Of a DNA stretch of 64,000 bases, positions 55,459-64,000 are shown in pieces (position 1 is the stretch's first letter; the number at the start of each line of letters is the position of its first letter). A program made the position numbers and the translations under genes. The DNA lies in contig NC_068339.1 of assembly GCF_014633365.1 (NCBI RefSeq), positions 30,761,316-30,825,315 on the forward strand, read 5' to 3'. The notes under the pieces are model-generated. The model saw only the letters and a list, made by a program, of their open reading frames with translations. It was not told the DNA's origin and ran no database searches. Source of the DNA: Diospyros lotus (Eukaryota > Streptophyta > Magnoliopsida > Ericales > Ebenaceae).

Positions 55459-56127
55459 ATGTCGAGGAGAAGACCGGCATCACCCCCCGACCCCGCGCAC
55501 ATTCCTACCACTTCGAGCTCCCGACTTCGATACGGGGCCTTTGAGCAAGTTTATGATGCCACGCCTTCTGGATTTATGGTGAGGTACCCTCGCCTCGATG
55601 AGCCGGACCCCTCTCGAGTAGACGAGGGCTCCCTTGGTCTTCACTTTGCTTCATTTGAGGTGGGACTCCGCTTTCCTCTTCCGCCCTTTGCCATGGCGTG
55701 GTTGCGTCACTACAAGATCGTTCCCGCTCAACTTCATCCTAATAGTTGGCCTCAGATGGTCGTCTTCTCTATACTTTGTCGTCTAAGGGATGTCGTCCCT
55801 TCCTTGAAACTCTTCAGTTGCTTCTATCGATTGCGAAAAGCCAACAAGGATCGTGCCCTTTACACTCTCCAGAAGGTGTCGGGTTTAGAGCTATTCATCG
55901 CTCTTCTAAACAAGATTAATCGATTTGAAGAACGATGGGTAGTGATAGAACCTCCACCTCATTGGGATGCTCTTTTATACTGGAACCATCAAGACGCCAA
56001 CCAAGGGTTTCCTCCCTGCAAGGAAGTTCAGGGCGTGTATCGTCATCTAGTAGAAATGTTAACGGCGCAGGGCCCCGTCGAGTTGAGGAGCCTCCTGACT
56101 TTGGAGAATTTCAGAATCGCGGGTTAG
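55459..56127 (+). CDS. Antisense extra gene of the Tat element, first part (PF04195-like domain)
   Basis: The 222-aa frame starts MSRRRPASPPDP. Residues about 55-200 match the plant 'putative gypsy type transposon' domain (Transposase_28, PF04195): FEVGLRFPLPPFAMAWLRHY, then IVPAQLHPNSWPQMVVF and a conserved aromatic-rich stretch ending PHWDALLYWNHQD. The function of this domain is not known. It ends at an in-frame TAG (56125-56127). The same frame continues beyond it with GVVIPTVPP, so this is probably a nonsense mutation. It lies opposite to pol and is driven, by position, from the TATA box at 55115. Confidence 0.7.
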   Translation: MSRRRPASPPDPAHIPTTSSSRLRYGAFEQVYDATPSGFMVRYPRLDEPDPSRVDEGSLGLHFASFEVGLRFPLPPFAMAWLRHYKIVPAQLHPNSWPQMVVFSILCRLRDVVPSLKLFSCFYRLRKANKDRALYTLQKVSGLELFIALLNKINRFEERWVVIEPPPHWDALLYWNHQDANQGFPPCKEVQGVYRHLVEMLTAQGPVELRSLLTLENFRIAG

Positions 56128-56133
56128 GGGGTC

Positions 56134-56946
56134 GTGATACCAACTGTTCCTCCTCGCTCTTCCATGCTATCCAACGAAGAAATGGAAGGAGTCGAGGAGG
56201 AAGAGATGGAAATGCCTGGATCATCTTCTCTTCATCCTTTTAATCCTCAGGTGGAAAACACTCCTGGGGGTAGAATATCTTTCGCCATTATCTTTCTTTT
56301 TTCCATTGTCGCATTATTTCGCCATGCTAAATGTTTTGTATTGATTTTTGCAGAAATGGCTGGATTGGGTAGACTGATGGAGTTGCGTAGATGCCACCGC
56401 GAGGAGGAGGCACGTGTTGCGACAGCTGCCAGGGTTTCTACGCATGGAGCTGAGGGATCTACAAGCTCCCGCCCTCCTCGGTCGCGTATACCTGCCGGCG
56501 TTTCTCCCATTGGGGTGGAAAGGCGGCGGCATCCAAGAAGCGACCACTCTAGTGCTGAAGCTCCCACTCATACGGAAAGTCCATCAATTCCTCTTTCTCA
56601 TGAAGAGGCTGCAGAGATCCCCTCTCCTGCTCCCAATTCTCAAGGGGGGCGAAGCTCATCCTCTCGATTTGTTGGTGACATGGCACGGGTGGAAGAAGAA
56701 TGTCGGCATCCTATAGTTCCAAATAGGAAGGATCGTCGTCGTCTTGAAGGCGAGAAAGCATTGAGGCCCCCTCCTATACTTCCCATTCCAGGCAATGTGA
56801 GACATACCATGATTCTTGGAGACGACACGAAACTTAGTGGTCGAGACTTTGAAGTTTCCCCAGGGGTATTAGAGACAGACTCGGTTACTGAACCAGGGAT
56901 TGGTGCTCACCTCATTTATTCCACCATTCTCCCTCGAGAGGAATGA
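56134..56946 (+). CDS. Antisense extra gene of the Tat element, middle part
   Basis: In frame with the first part, 270 aa. A likely intron lies at about 56251-56353 (CCTCAG/GTGGAA to TTTTTGCAG/AAATGG); it is 102-103 bases long and has no stop, so it could be retained. Without it the protein is rich in Pro, Ser, Arg and Glu with no fold that I recognise. A TGA at 56944-56946 ends the frame, but matching text (FIGGNYAQTRDEAEQLLVQ) continues to a likely donor at about 57006. Confidence 0.5.
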   Translation: MIPTVPPRSSMLSNEEMEGVEEEEMEMPGSSSLHPFNPQVENTPGGRISFAIIFLFSIVALFRHAKCFVLIFAEMAGLGRLMELRRCHREEEARVATAARVSTHGAEGSTSSRPPRSRIPAGVSPIGVERRRHPRSDHSSAEAPTHTESPSIPLSHEEAAEIPSPAPNSQGGRSSSSRFVGDMARVEEECRHPIVPNRKDRRRLEGEKALRPPPILPIPGNVRHTMILGDDTKLSGRDFEVSPGVLETDSVTEPGIGAHLIYSTILPREE

Positions 56947-57109
56947 CGATTTATTGGTGGTAATTATGCCCAGACTAGAGACGAAGCAGAGCAGCTCCTA
57001 GTGCAAGGTATTGATAGAGCGCATATTTTCATATTATTTAGCCCTCATATTTAGTCTTTTTGCACGTTAGTTGTGTCATTTTATTTATCTTGATTTTGTT
57101 TTATTTCAT

Positions 57110-58260
57110 TTTATAGGAATTGGGCTTCACACTATTTTATTTTATTTTTGGCAGAAGAGAAACAAGGAGATTGGAGACAATGTGCTGACAGATTTGACCT
57201 TCTGTGCTTCTTTCAAATGTTTGGCCAAGTTATAATCCCAGAACGTGAATGATGTCTTCAGAGATATTGTAGAGGACTTCTTGGGATTTCTGGAATGGTA
57301 TCGTTTATCCAAATACGAGTTCGTTTGGGCCTCCAAACTCACTTCAAAGTCGGGACCAGATAGCTGGGTTAAATTAGGAAAGCTGCACAGACACTGATTC
57401 TTTAAAATGCCATAACTTGGGTGTCCGATATCCAAATCAAGTGATTAAAATGTCCAAATTCATCTACTCTTCCTTATATACAATTTTTATGAAGGGGCCG
57501 AAGCCCATAATGCACGTTATCCTATTCGAAATCAGATGTGAAGTTTCATTAACCTAGGGTTTCCTCCCTAAGCTCTATTTAAGCACATTAAGAGGCCATT
57601 AGGGATAATTCTTTTCTCACGTGAATAGTATCCAATTTTCCTTTATCTCCATTGTTCTTGTCAAGATGGAAGGCTAAGGATTTTGTAACTGGTTGCATGC
57701 CACACTCCTTACCTGGTTTGAATCTTTGGACGTTTTTGTATATCTGTTTTCATCTTTAATCTTATGGTTTTGTTTCTTTGCTTCTTCTCAAGTGTGTATG
57801 TATTTTATGCGATCGTATGAATGCATGCATGATGCTTGGGCAGATTTGACTAATAGCCTCAATTGGGGTATTGGTTGCAGGAAATAAAATAAACTTAGTG
57901 GGCGATTGTTCATGTCGGTTTCAGATCCGTGTGCTAAAAGAACTTGAAACTTGTATATTGATCAAGAAGATCTTCTGTGATTTTTATATTAGTTTCGATT
58001 TAGTCTTTGGCGATTGTCAAGCATCTTTGTTTGATCTGGGGATTAAAGATAAATAGGTTCTTTATATGGTGGATGATGATACCCGGGTAGGGAGGAAAGG
58101 TTGCAACCGGTTGCATCTCGGTTTACCGTCTTCGTGTTTATTTTTTTTTCTGTTTTTTTTCACCAACCCCCCCCCCCCCCCCCGCGTTTAGTCTTGTTTT
58201 GACAGATCAGTTTGAGGTTCGTTGGGAGACGACTTTGGGTTGCACCCTTGCTGCAAATCA
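57110..58260 (+). mobile_element. LTR-like insert in an intron of the antisense gene, related to 12890-14000
   Basis: It lies between a splice donor (about 57006) and an acceptor (CCCGATCAG, about 58302) of the antisense gene. It has TATTTAAGC (57578), GTAACTGGTTGCATG (57681), GGTTGCAACCGGTTGCAT (58100), a 16-base poly-C run (about 58167-58183) and ends near TTGCTGCAAATC (58247-58258). The ends and TSD are not resolved. Confidence 0.45.
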
Positions 58261-58302
58261 AAATCATTATTCATCTAATCTATCGGTGTTCGACATCCCG
58301 AT

Positions 58303-59159
58303 CAGGTATCCAAGGAATCATTGCTTCCAACGCTAGGGACAGGGCCTATCGTGAACAAGTAGAGACCCAAATGTCAGACTGGAGGAAGCGCCAATCTTCC
58401 TGGAATGAGGAGCGTCAAGAGTTAAAGGGTCGTGCTCGTCGGGCGGAGCTCGGGAAGAAGAATGCAGAGGCAGAGATTGGACGCGTGCAGGATCGACTGT
58501 CCGAGGCTTCTGTTGGTACCTCGGGTCTTCACGGGAAAATTACAGACTTACGCTCTCAGCTAGAAGCTGAAGAGCACAAGAATGTTGGTTTGATGGCGCA
58601 ACACGAGGCACTTTTGCAGGAACATTCTCTACGCCTGTCAGAATTGAAGATAAGTCAGAAAGATGCTCGAGCTATTCGGGTTGAAGCAGTGAAAGAATAT
58701 TGTCTCTCAACCGACTGTCAAGATAGGAAGGGAAAGTATGCTTCCAGCTTCCTGAAATATGGATTTTATCTGGCCCGTGCACATCTAGAATCTCAGCGTC
58801 CGGGAGAGACCTTTCTTGAACTTTTTCTTACTCGCGAAGTTGAGGAGTCTCATCAAGTAGATTGGCGTCAATATGAGCCGAATGAGCCTATGAGTCCTTC
58901 TTCTTATCTGGACTCTTACTTAGTGGATGATTTGGAAAATTTGACGGGCCCTTGGGATCCGTTTCCTTTCAATCATGGGGAAGAAGGCATGACGGTCGAT
59001 CCCGGAGCCGTTGGAAAAGATCCTAGCCCGGCCGATGAAGATATCCCTCACATGGTCGAGGTTGAGGAAGGGGAATTCCCAACGGGGCCTCCTGAGATTC
59101 CTGTTGTGTCGTTGGGATCTTCTAAGCGTTCCTCTCGCAAGTCCCGCTCCCGCGAGTAG
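58303..59159 (+). CDS. Antisense extra gene of the Tat element, last exon (coiled coil)
   Basis: The frame is open from upstream of 58303. The likely exon begins after CCCGATCAG and reads GIQGIIASNARDRAYREQ. Its first half (about 58320-58720) has strong heptads rich in Glu, Lys, Leu and Arg and is a predicted coiled coil. The second half is acidic with Pro, and the end is basic (SSKRSSRKSRSRE). This coiled-coil tail after a PF04195-type domain is usual for such Tat-associated proteins. Homo-oligomerisation is an inference; function unknown. Confidence 0.6.
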
Positions 59160-59384
59160 ACCCTCATTGTAGTTTGCTTTCCGCTATTGCCGAGCCCATG
59201 TGCTCCTCTCATTGTAGTTTGCTTGTTTTATCAATGAATGTTTTTTCTTTGTTCTACCCAATGCGCTCTGCTCTTTATTGCTTGATTTATTCTTTTATTG
59301 CTGTCTTTAGTGATATAAGACCAAGACTCTTCTTTGGCTATTGAATCGTGCACGATGTGGCGAGCTTGAGCGTATTTTTTCTCG

Positions 59385-60440
59385 TTACCGGGCTGTGAGT
59401 AGGGCCACGGGTTTGATCTTAGTTTTACCTCATTGCCGGGCCATAGGCGGGACAACGGGCTCGATCGTAGTTTACCTCGTTGCCGGGCCATAGGCAGGAC
59501 AACGGGCTCGATCTTAGTTTACCTCGTTGCTGAGCCGTAGGCGGACAACGGGCTCGATCGTAGTTTACCTCATTGTTGGGCCATAGGCGGGACAACGGGC
59601 TCGATCTTAGTTTACCTCGTAGGCGGGACAACGGGCTCGATCGTTGTTTACCTCGTTGTAGGGCCATAGGCGGGACAACGAGTTCGATCTTAGTTTACCT
59701 CGTTGCCGGGCCGTAGGCGGGACAACGGGCTCAATCGTAGTTTACCTCGTTGCCAGGCCATAGGCGGGACAACGGGCTCGATCGTAGTTTACCTCGTTGC
59801 CGGGCTATAGGCGGGACAACGGGCTCGATCGTAGTTTACCTCGTTGTCAGGCCATAGGCGGGACAACGGGCTCGATCGTAGTTTACCTCGTTGCTGGGCC
59901 ATAGGTTGGATAACGGGCTCGATCTTAGTTTACCTCGTTGCCGGGCCATAGGCGGGACAACTGGCTCGATCGTAGTTTACCTCGTTACAGGGCCATAGGC
60001 GGGACAACGAGCTCGATCGTAGTTTACCTCGTTGTCGGGCTATAGGCAGGACAACGAGTTCGATCTTAGTTTACCTCGTTGCCTGGCCGTAGGCGGGACA
60101 ACAGGCTCGATCGTAGTTTACCTCGTTGCCAGGCCATAGGCGGGACAACAGGCTCGATCTTAGTTTACCTCGTTGTCAAGCCATAGGCGGGACAACGGGC
60201 TCGATCGTAGTTTACCTCATTACCGGACCATAGGCGGGACAACGGGCTCGATCGTAGTTTACCTCGTTGTCGAGCCATAGGCGGGACAACGGGCTCGATC
60301 GTAGTTTACCTCGTTGCTGGGCCATAGTTGGGACAACGGGTTCGATCTCAGTTTACCTCGTTGCCTGGCCGCAGGCGGGACAACGGGCTCGATCGTAGTT
60401 TACCTCGTTGCTGGGCCATAGGCGGGATAACGGGTTCGAT
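59385..60440. repeat. 47-bp tandem array, about 22 copies, in the Tat 3' region
   Basis: The unit is GTTGCCGGGCCATAGGCGGG plus ACAACGGGCTCGATCGTAGT plus TTACCTC (47 bases). Copies differ by a few bases each; one (near 59615) is shortened by about 20 bases. It lies between the end of pol and the antisense gene. Frames through it (on the minus strand) repeat SSPLSRLWPGNEV-like text and are not genes. Confidence 0.9.
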
Positions 60441-60536
60441 CTTTTCCTTTTCGAAAATAAAATGACAACCATGTGTACCCAAGCATTTTTACATGGTTCG
60501 GCCAAATGCGCCTACGTCCACGGTCCCATTTAGGAC

Positions 60537-61415
60537 TTATGTTATTGCAGATGTTTTCTCAGATACATTGTTCGTATACAACTTTAGATAGTTCAAATTC
60601 CATGTTTTTCCCATAGTGTCTCCTGAAAGAGTCTGTAAAATGCAAGTGTTGGGGCCAATCAATTTTAAAATGCGGTACGGCCCTTCCCAATTTGCTCTTA
60701 ACTTTCCATCATCCCTTAGCGCGTTGGTTACAACAGATCTTCGAAGTACTAAATCTCTTTCTTTCATGGGTCTATTCTTCACCCGAGAATTGAAATAACT
60801 GGCTACTCTTCTTTGATATGCAGCTATCTTTATGGCAGTGTTATCCCTCTGCTTTTCAATCAGATCCAAATTTTCTCGCAACGCTTCAGAATTCCTTGCG
60901 CCGTCCTCTTCCTCATATGCCATCAGTCTTGGGGACTTAGCTGAAATTTCAATGGGAATTAAAGCCTCCGTTCCATATACTAGATTGAATGGAGTTTCTC
61001 CCGTAGCGACCCGACTAGTTGTTCGATAAGCCCACAAAATGGTGGGTAGCTCGTCGGCCCATGTGCCTCTGGCTCCTTCAAGACGGGTTTTTAGGCCATG
61101 TAATATGGTTCGGTTACTGACCTCAACTTGTCCATTAGCTTGGGGATACGCCACTGAAGCGAATCTTAATTGAATTCCTAGGTCGTCACAAAATTTTCTA
61201 AAGGAGTCACAGTCAAATTGCTTCCCATGATCTGTGACGATAATTCTTGGTATCCCAAACCGGCACACAATGTCTTTCCACACCATTGCCTCCACTTTTC
61301 GTGCCGTAATAGTAGCCAATGCCTCAGCTTCAATCCATTTGGTGAAATAGTCAGTGGCCACTATTAAAAATTTTCTTTGCCCGGGCGCTTGAGGAAAAGG
61401 TCCCAGAATATCCAA
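60537..61415 (-). CDS. Tat integrase core and C-terminal domain
   Basis: This 292-aa open frame is the end of pol. The catalytic triad is present: Asp2 (MDILGPFP), Asp62 (IIVTDHGKQF) and Glu98 (NGQVEVSNR), with 35 residues between the last two. TILWAYRTTSRVATGETPF and LVYGTEALIPIEI are typical of the Tat group. The C-terminal part ends in LRANWEGPYRILKLIG. The zinc-binding domain is upstream, behind two in-frame stops (about 61439 and 61490). The frame has no start of its own in context, so this is a fragment of a broken polyprotein. Confidence 0.82.
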   Translation of the reverse strand: MDILGPFPQAPGQRKFLIVATDYFTKWIEAEALATITARKVEAMVWKDIVCRFGIPRIIVTDHGKQFDCDSFRKFCDDLGIQLRFASVAYPQANGQVEVSNRTILHGLKTRLEGARGTWADELPTILWAYRTTSRVATGETPFNLVYGTEALIPIEISAKSPRLMAYEEEDGARNSEALRENLDLIEKQRDNTAIKIAAYQRRVASYFNSRVKNRPMKERDLVLRRSVVTNALRDDGKLRANWEGPYRILKLIGPNTCILQTLSGDTMGKTWNLNYLKLYTNNVSEKTSAIT

Positions 61416-61490
61416 ACCCCACTGAGCGAATGGTATAGGCTAGAACGCAGGTTGTAACTGAGATATCGGGGCAGATTGAACTGGAGCGTG

Positions 61491-62615
61491 TCATTGACAT
61501 TTGTCACATGATTTGACTTTCTTTAAGGCGTCTGACCTTAATGTGGGCCAAAAGAAACCGGCTCTCAAGATTTTGGTTGCTAGGGCTCTTGCTCCCAAGT
61601 GCTCTCCACATACTCCACTATGAGCTTCTGCTAAGACATATTCGGCCTCTTGAGGGCCTAAACATTTGAGAAGAGGTGTAGTGTAAGCTCGCTTATATAA
61701 TATCCCGTCTATGATGGTAAACCTTGAAGCCCGCATCTTAAGTCTTCTTGCTTCTTGTGGATCATCTGGTAATTCATTGTTAGTGAGATAACGATAGAAG
61801 GACGATCTCCAATCTATTCCTGTCTCCACACACGATACCTCTTTTTCTTCAATGCTCAGCTGATGAAGCATTTCAACAAATACTGCTCTTCCGGTTGTTT
61901 CTTTAGTGGACGCTAGTTTAGATAAGGCATCAGCATGTCCATTGAGTGATCTGCTTATTTGTGTTAACTGGAAACTCTGAAATGTCTGTGCTAGGTCTTT
62001 TACTTTGCGCAAGTATTGGGCCACTATCTGCTCTCTAGTTTCATATTGTCCTTGAAACTGCTGCACAATCAACTGAGAATCACTATGAGCAACCAGTTGT
62101 GCTACTTCCAATTTTCTTGCTATCCTCATTCCAGCGATTAATGCTTCATATTCAACTACGTTGTTGGTACTTGGAAAAGCCAATAGTAGGGAATACTCAA
62201 ACGTTTCTCCCTCCGGGGATATGAGTACAATCCCAGCGCCGCTCCCCTGTGAACTAGATGCTTCGTTAACAAACAACAACCATTCTGCCTGCCTATTTTC
62301 TGCTGCCTTACCGGAGTGTGTACATTCCACAATAAAGTCAGTCAGTGCTTGTCCCTTTATAGCTTGTTGAGGTTGATACTGGATATCATATTCACTTAAC
62401 TCAATGGACCATTTGGTAAGGCGACCAGAACATTCGGGCTTTTGTAAAATACTTTGCAAGGGCTGATCTGTAAGTACGATGATCGAATGAGCTTGGAAGT
62501 ATGGCCTCAACTTTCTGGATGCGTTTACCAGTGCTAATGTCATTTTTTCTGCCACTGGATAACGTGTCTCAGGGCCCTGTAATACTTTACTGACATAATA
62601 TATTGGTCGATCCAC
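61491..62615 (-). CDS. Tat RNase H, second (archaeal-type) RNase H and integrase zinc domain
   Basis: This 374-aa open piece holds the end of the first RNase H (PIYYVSKVLQGPETRYPVAEK, IIVLTDQPL). It is followed by a second RNase H with AEWLLFVNEASSSQGSGAG, VEYEALIAGMRIA and VAHSDSQLIVQQ. In the second domain the first acidic residue, normally Asp in VDG, is Asn, so activity is doubtful. The integrase zinc domain begins at AHSGVCGEHLGARALA and ends CDKCQ, where a TGA (61491-61493 region) stops the frame. It is preceded by an in-frame TAG at 62616-62618. Confidence 0.8.
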   Translation of the reverse strand: MDRPIYYVSKVLQGPETRYPVAEKMTLALVNASRKLRPYFQAHSIIVLTDQPLQSILQKPECSGRLTKWSIELSEYDIQYQPQQAIKGQALTDFIVECTHSGKAAENRQAEWLLFVNEASSSQGSGAGIVLISPEGETFEYSLLLAFPSTNNVVEYEALIAGMRIARKLEVAQLVAHSDSQLIVQQFQGQYETREQIVAQYLRKVKDLAQTFQSFQLTQISRSLNGHADALSKLASTKETTGRAVFVEMLHQLSIEEKEVSCVETGIDWRSSFYRYLTNNELPDDPQEARRLKMRASRFTIIDGILYKRAYTTPLLKCLGPQEAEYVLAEAHSGVCGEHLGARALATKILRAGFFWPTLRSDALKKVKSCDKCQ

Positions 62616-62699
62616 CTATCCTTCTTTCCTGATTAATACTGCACTTATGGCTTCATCACTTATCCCCAAGTATAAGTACAATGTTTCTCCAGTTTCTGG

Positions 62700-63161
62700 T
62701 CATGTTAATAGGGGAACTTCTTTCAAATACTCCTTTAACGCTTCAAATGACTTTTGGCATTGCTCTGTCCACTCAAACTTTTTTCCTGCTCTTAATGTTC
62801 GCAAGAAGGGTAACTCTCTTTCGGCTGACTTGGAGAGAAAATGTCCAAGAGCTGCCATTCGCCCTGTCAATCGCTGAACTTCCTTAGTTGATGCTGGTGG
62901 TTCCATGTCCAATATTGCTTGTATTGTTTCAGGGTTTTTCTCGATTCCTCTTTGCGTGATCATGTATCCCAAGAATTTTCTAGACTGTACACCAAAGGCA
63001 CACTTTGTTGGATTTAACCGCATCTTGTACTGTCTAAAGACTCCCAGCACTTGCGCTAGTTTTTCTACATGGGATTCGTCCTTTCGACTTTTCACAATCA
63101 TGTCGTCAGCGTATGCTTCCATTGTGTCGCCCAACAGTTTTTTAAAGACTTTATTCACCAT
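62700..63161 (-). CDS. Tat reverse transcriptase, palm and thumb
   Basis: This 153-aa open piece is in frame with its neighbours. The catalytic box is AYADDMIVKS, intact. RKFLGYMITQRGIEKNPE and TGRMAALGHFLSKSAERELPF form the thumb and connection regions. It is bounded by a TAG at 63165-63167 and a TGA at 62700-62702, each replacing a conserved codon. Confidence 0.8.
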   Translation of the reverse strand: MVNKVFKKLLGDTMEAYADDMIVKSRKDESHVEKLAQVLGVFRQYKMRLNPTKCAFGVQSRKFLGYMITQRGIEKNPETIQAILDMEPPASTKEVQRLTGRMAALGHFLSKSAERELPFLRTLRAGKKFEWTEQCQKSFEALKEYLKEVPLLT

Positions 63162-63164
63162 GCG

Positions 63165-64000
63165 CTAATAAGTGGCTCCGGCGTTCTTAAGTCCAAAAGG
63201 CATGACTTGGTAGCAATATGTCCCATTTTCAGTGATGAATGACATCTTCTCATGGTCTGGGGGGTACATCATTATTTGGTGGTACCCTGAGAAAGCATCC
63301 AGAAAGCTCAGAAACTGGTATCCAGACGTTTCGTCCACAAGACGGTCGATTCGTGGTAGCAGATATGAGTCTTTGGGGCATGCCTTATTGAGATTGGTGA
63401 AATCCACACAGACGCGCCATTTTCCATTAGGTTTTGGGACCATAACAACATTGGCCAACCACTCTGGATATAATACCTCTCGAATGAAGCCTACTTTTAG
63501 CAATTTGTCAACTTCCTCCTCTAATGCATGTAGTTTATCAGGGGCAATGTTTCGCTTCTTTTGTCGGACCGGCTTGAATTGGGGGTCCACATTCAAGTGG
63601 TGACATATTACTTCTGGACTAATTCTTGGCATATCTTTTGGTTTCCAAGCAAATACGTCTGAATTTTCTCGCAGGCATCTTGCAATTTCTTCTTTCGTAT
63701 GCTCCAGAAGCTGGGACCCCACATACGCTACTTTCTCTGAATCTGATTCACTTAGATGTACTATTTCCAATTCCTCAACAGGTTGAGGTTTACGTGCGGC
63801 TCCTTCTTCCAATGATTTATGTATGGCTTTCTCGGCTATGGATAAGGTTTCTTCAGCTCTTTTCCCTTTTGTAGACGACACATAGCAAGTTCGGGCTTTC
63901 TTCTGATCTCCTCGAACTTGTCCTACTCCGGCAGGTGTGGGGGATTTCATCAATAAATAGCATGAGGATACCACGGCCCTTGGGTCATTGAGTAACGGGC
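63165..64000 (-). CDS. Tat protease end and reverse transcriptase fingers, runs off the edge
   Basis: It is open from the window edge to 63165. The N-terminal part (NDPRAVVSSCYLLMKSPT, REDQKKARTCY-like text) is the linker after protease. From about residue 120 the reverse transcriptase begins: EVDKLLKVGFIREVLYPEWL, NGKWRVCVDFTNLNKACPKD, FLDAFSGYHQI and VMPFGLKNAGATY. The next codon is a stop (63165-63167), after which the same frame continues. The true start lies outside the window. Confidence 0.82.
   Translation of the reverse strand, partial: PLLNDPRAVVSSCYLLMKSPTPAGVGQVRGDQKKARTCYVSSTKGKRAEETLSIAEKAIHKSLEEGAARKPQPVEELEIVHLSESDSEKVAYVGSQLLEHTKEEIARCLRENSDVFAWKPKDMPRISPEVICHHLNVDPQFKPVRQKKRNIAPDKLHALEEEVDKLLKVGFIREVLYPEWLANVVMVPKPNGKWRVCVDFTNLNKACPKDSYLLPRIDRLVDETSGYQFLSFLDAFSGYHQIMMYPPDHEKMSFITENGTYCYQVMPFGLKNAGATY

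Larger units (their letters stand above)
54391..64000 (-). mobile_element. Tat-type Ty3/gypsy retrotransposon, 3' two thirds, runs off the right edge
   Basis: Read on the minus strand: pol from the edge to 60537, a 47-bp tandem array (60440-59385), an extra gene in antisense (plus strand, 55459-59159) and the 3' LTR (55433-54391). A second, archaeal-type RNase H after the normal one, a 3' tandem array and an antisense gene before the 3' LTR are known marks of the Tat group. The 5' LTR and gag are beyond the window. Pol has five in-frame stops, so the copy is defective. Confidence 0.82.

Noticed and set aside
59231..59667. Minus-strand frames of about 80 aa
   Set aside because: They are translations of the 47-bp array.
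59385..60440. CRISPR-like regular repeat pattern
   Set aside because: Units are contiguous with no unique spacers, and the context is a plant retroelement.

Overview
This window is plant nuclear DNA, almost certainly a heterochromatic or intergenic block of a seed plant genome. The only protein families seen are plant mobile-element ones: Athila, Tat and Del/Tekay-type Ty3/gypsy, Ty1/copia, gag-only TR-GAG-like and CACTA. No ordinary host gene, rRNA or tRNA gene was found. The sequence alone does not give the species. The window is a stack of nested insertions, and most layers can be dated against each other because their 5-bp target site duplications (TSDs) are still readable.

Layout, left half. 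(1) 1-3326 is the 5' part of a minus-strand gag-only element. It sits inside (2) a broken CACTA transposon that ends at 9217. The CACTA sits inside (3) the integrase gene of a plus-strand Del/Tekay-type gypsy element. The tail of that integrase is further cut by a solo Athila-type LTR (9741-11397, TSD TAATT). The 3' LTR of the Del element starts at 11648 and ends at 34780. It is split by a solo gypsy LTR (12104-33011, TSD GAGGG). That LTR is split in turn by a complete 15.25-kb Athila element (14419-29669, TSD GACAT), by a solo LTR of the gag-only family (30965-32866, TSD ATCTC), and probably by a third LTR-like insert (about 12890-14000). The Athila element itself carries a solo copia-type LTR in its reverse transcriptase (19972-21464, TSD ACTTC).

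Right half. Older GC-richer DNA (34781-35046 and 50389-52039) is split by a solo gypsy LTR (35047-50383, TSD CGACC). That LTR holds a complete copia element (35135-43880, TSD GACCT) and two more solo LTRs (44649-47090 and 47189-48699). After a minus-strand LTR fragment (52040-53449) and a short GC-rich array comes the 3' half of a minus-strand Tat-type gypsy element (54391-64000, running off the window). It has pol, a 47-bp tandem array, an antisense extra gene with a plant-transposon (PF04195-like) domain, and a 3' LTR that carries TATA boxes on both strands.

The most unusual content is in the Athila element. Where an env-like gene is sometimes found, it carries two intact ORFs: a 162-aa protein of unknown family with a basic patch and a C-X2-C-X4-C-X3-C motif, and a 219-aa, intron-free, full-length homologue of LONELY GUY (LOG), the cytokinin-activating phosphoribohydrolase. 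The pol genes of the same element carry a frameshift and two stop codons although its LTRs are nearly identical. This suggests recent mobilisation in trans of an element that carries a captured plant hormone gene.
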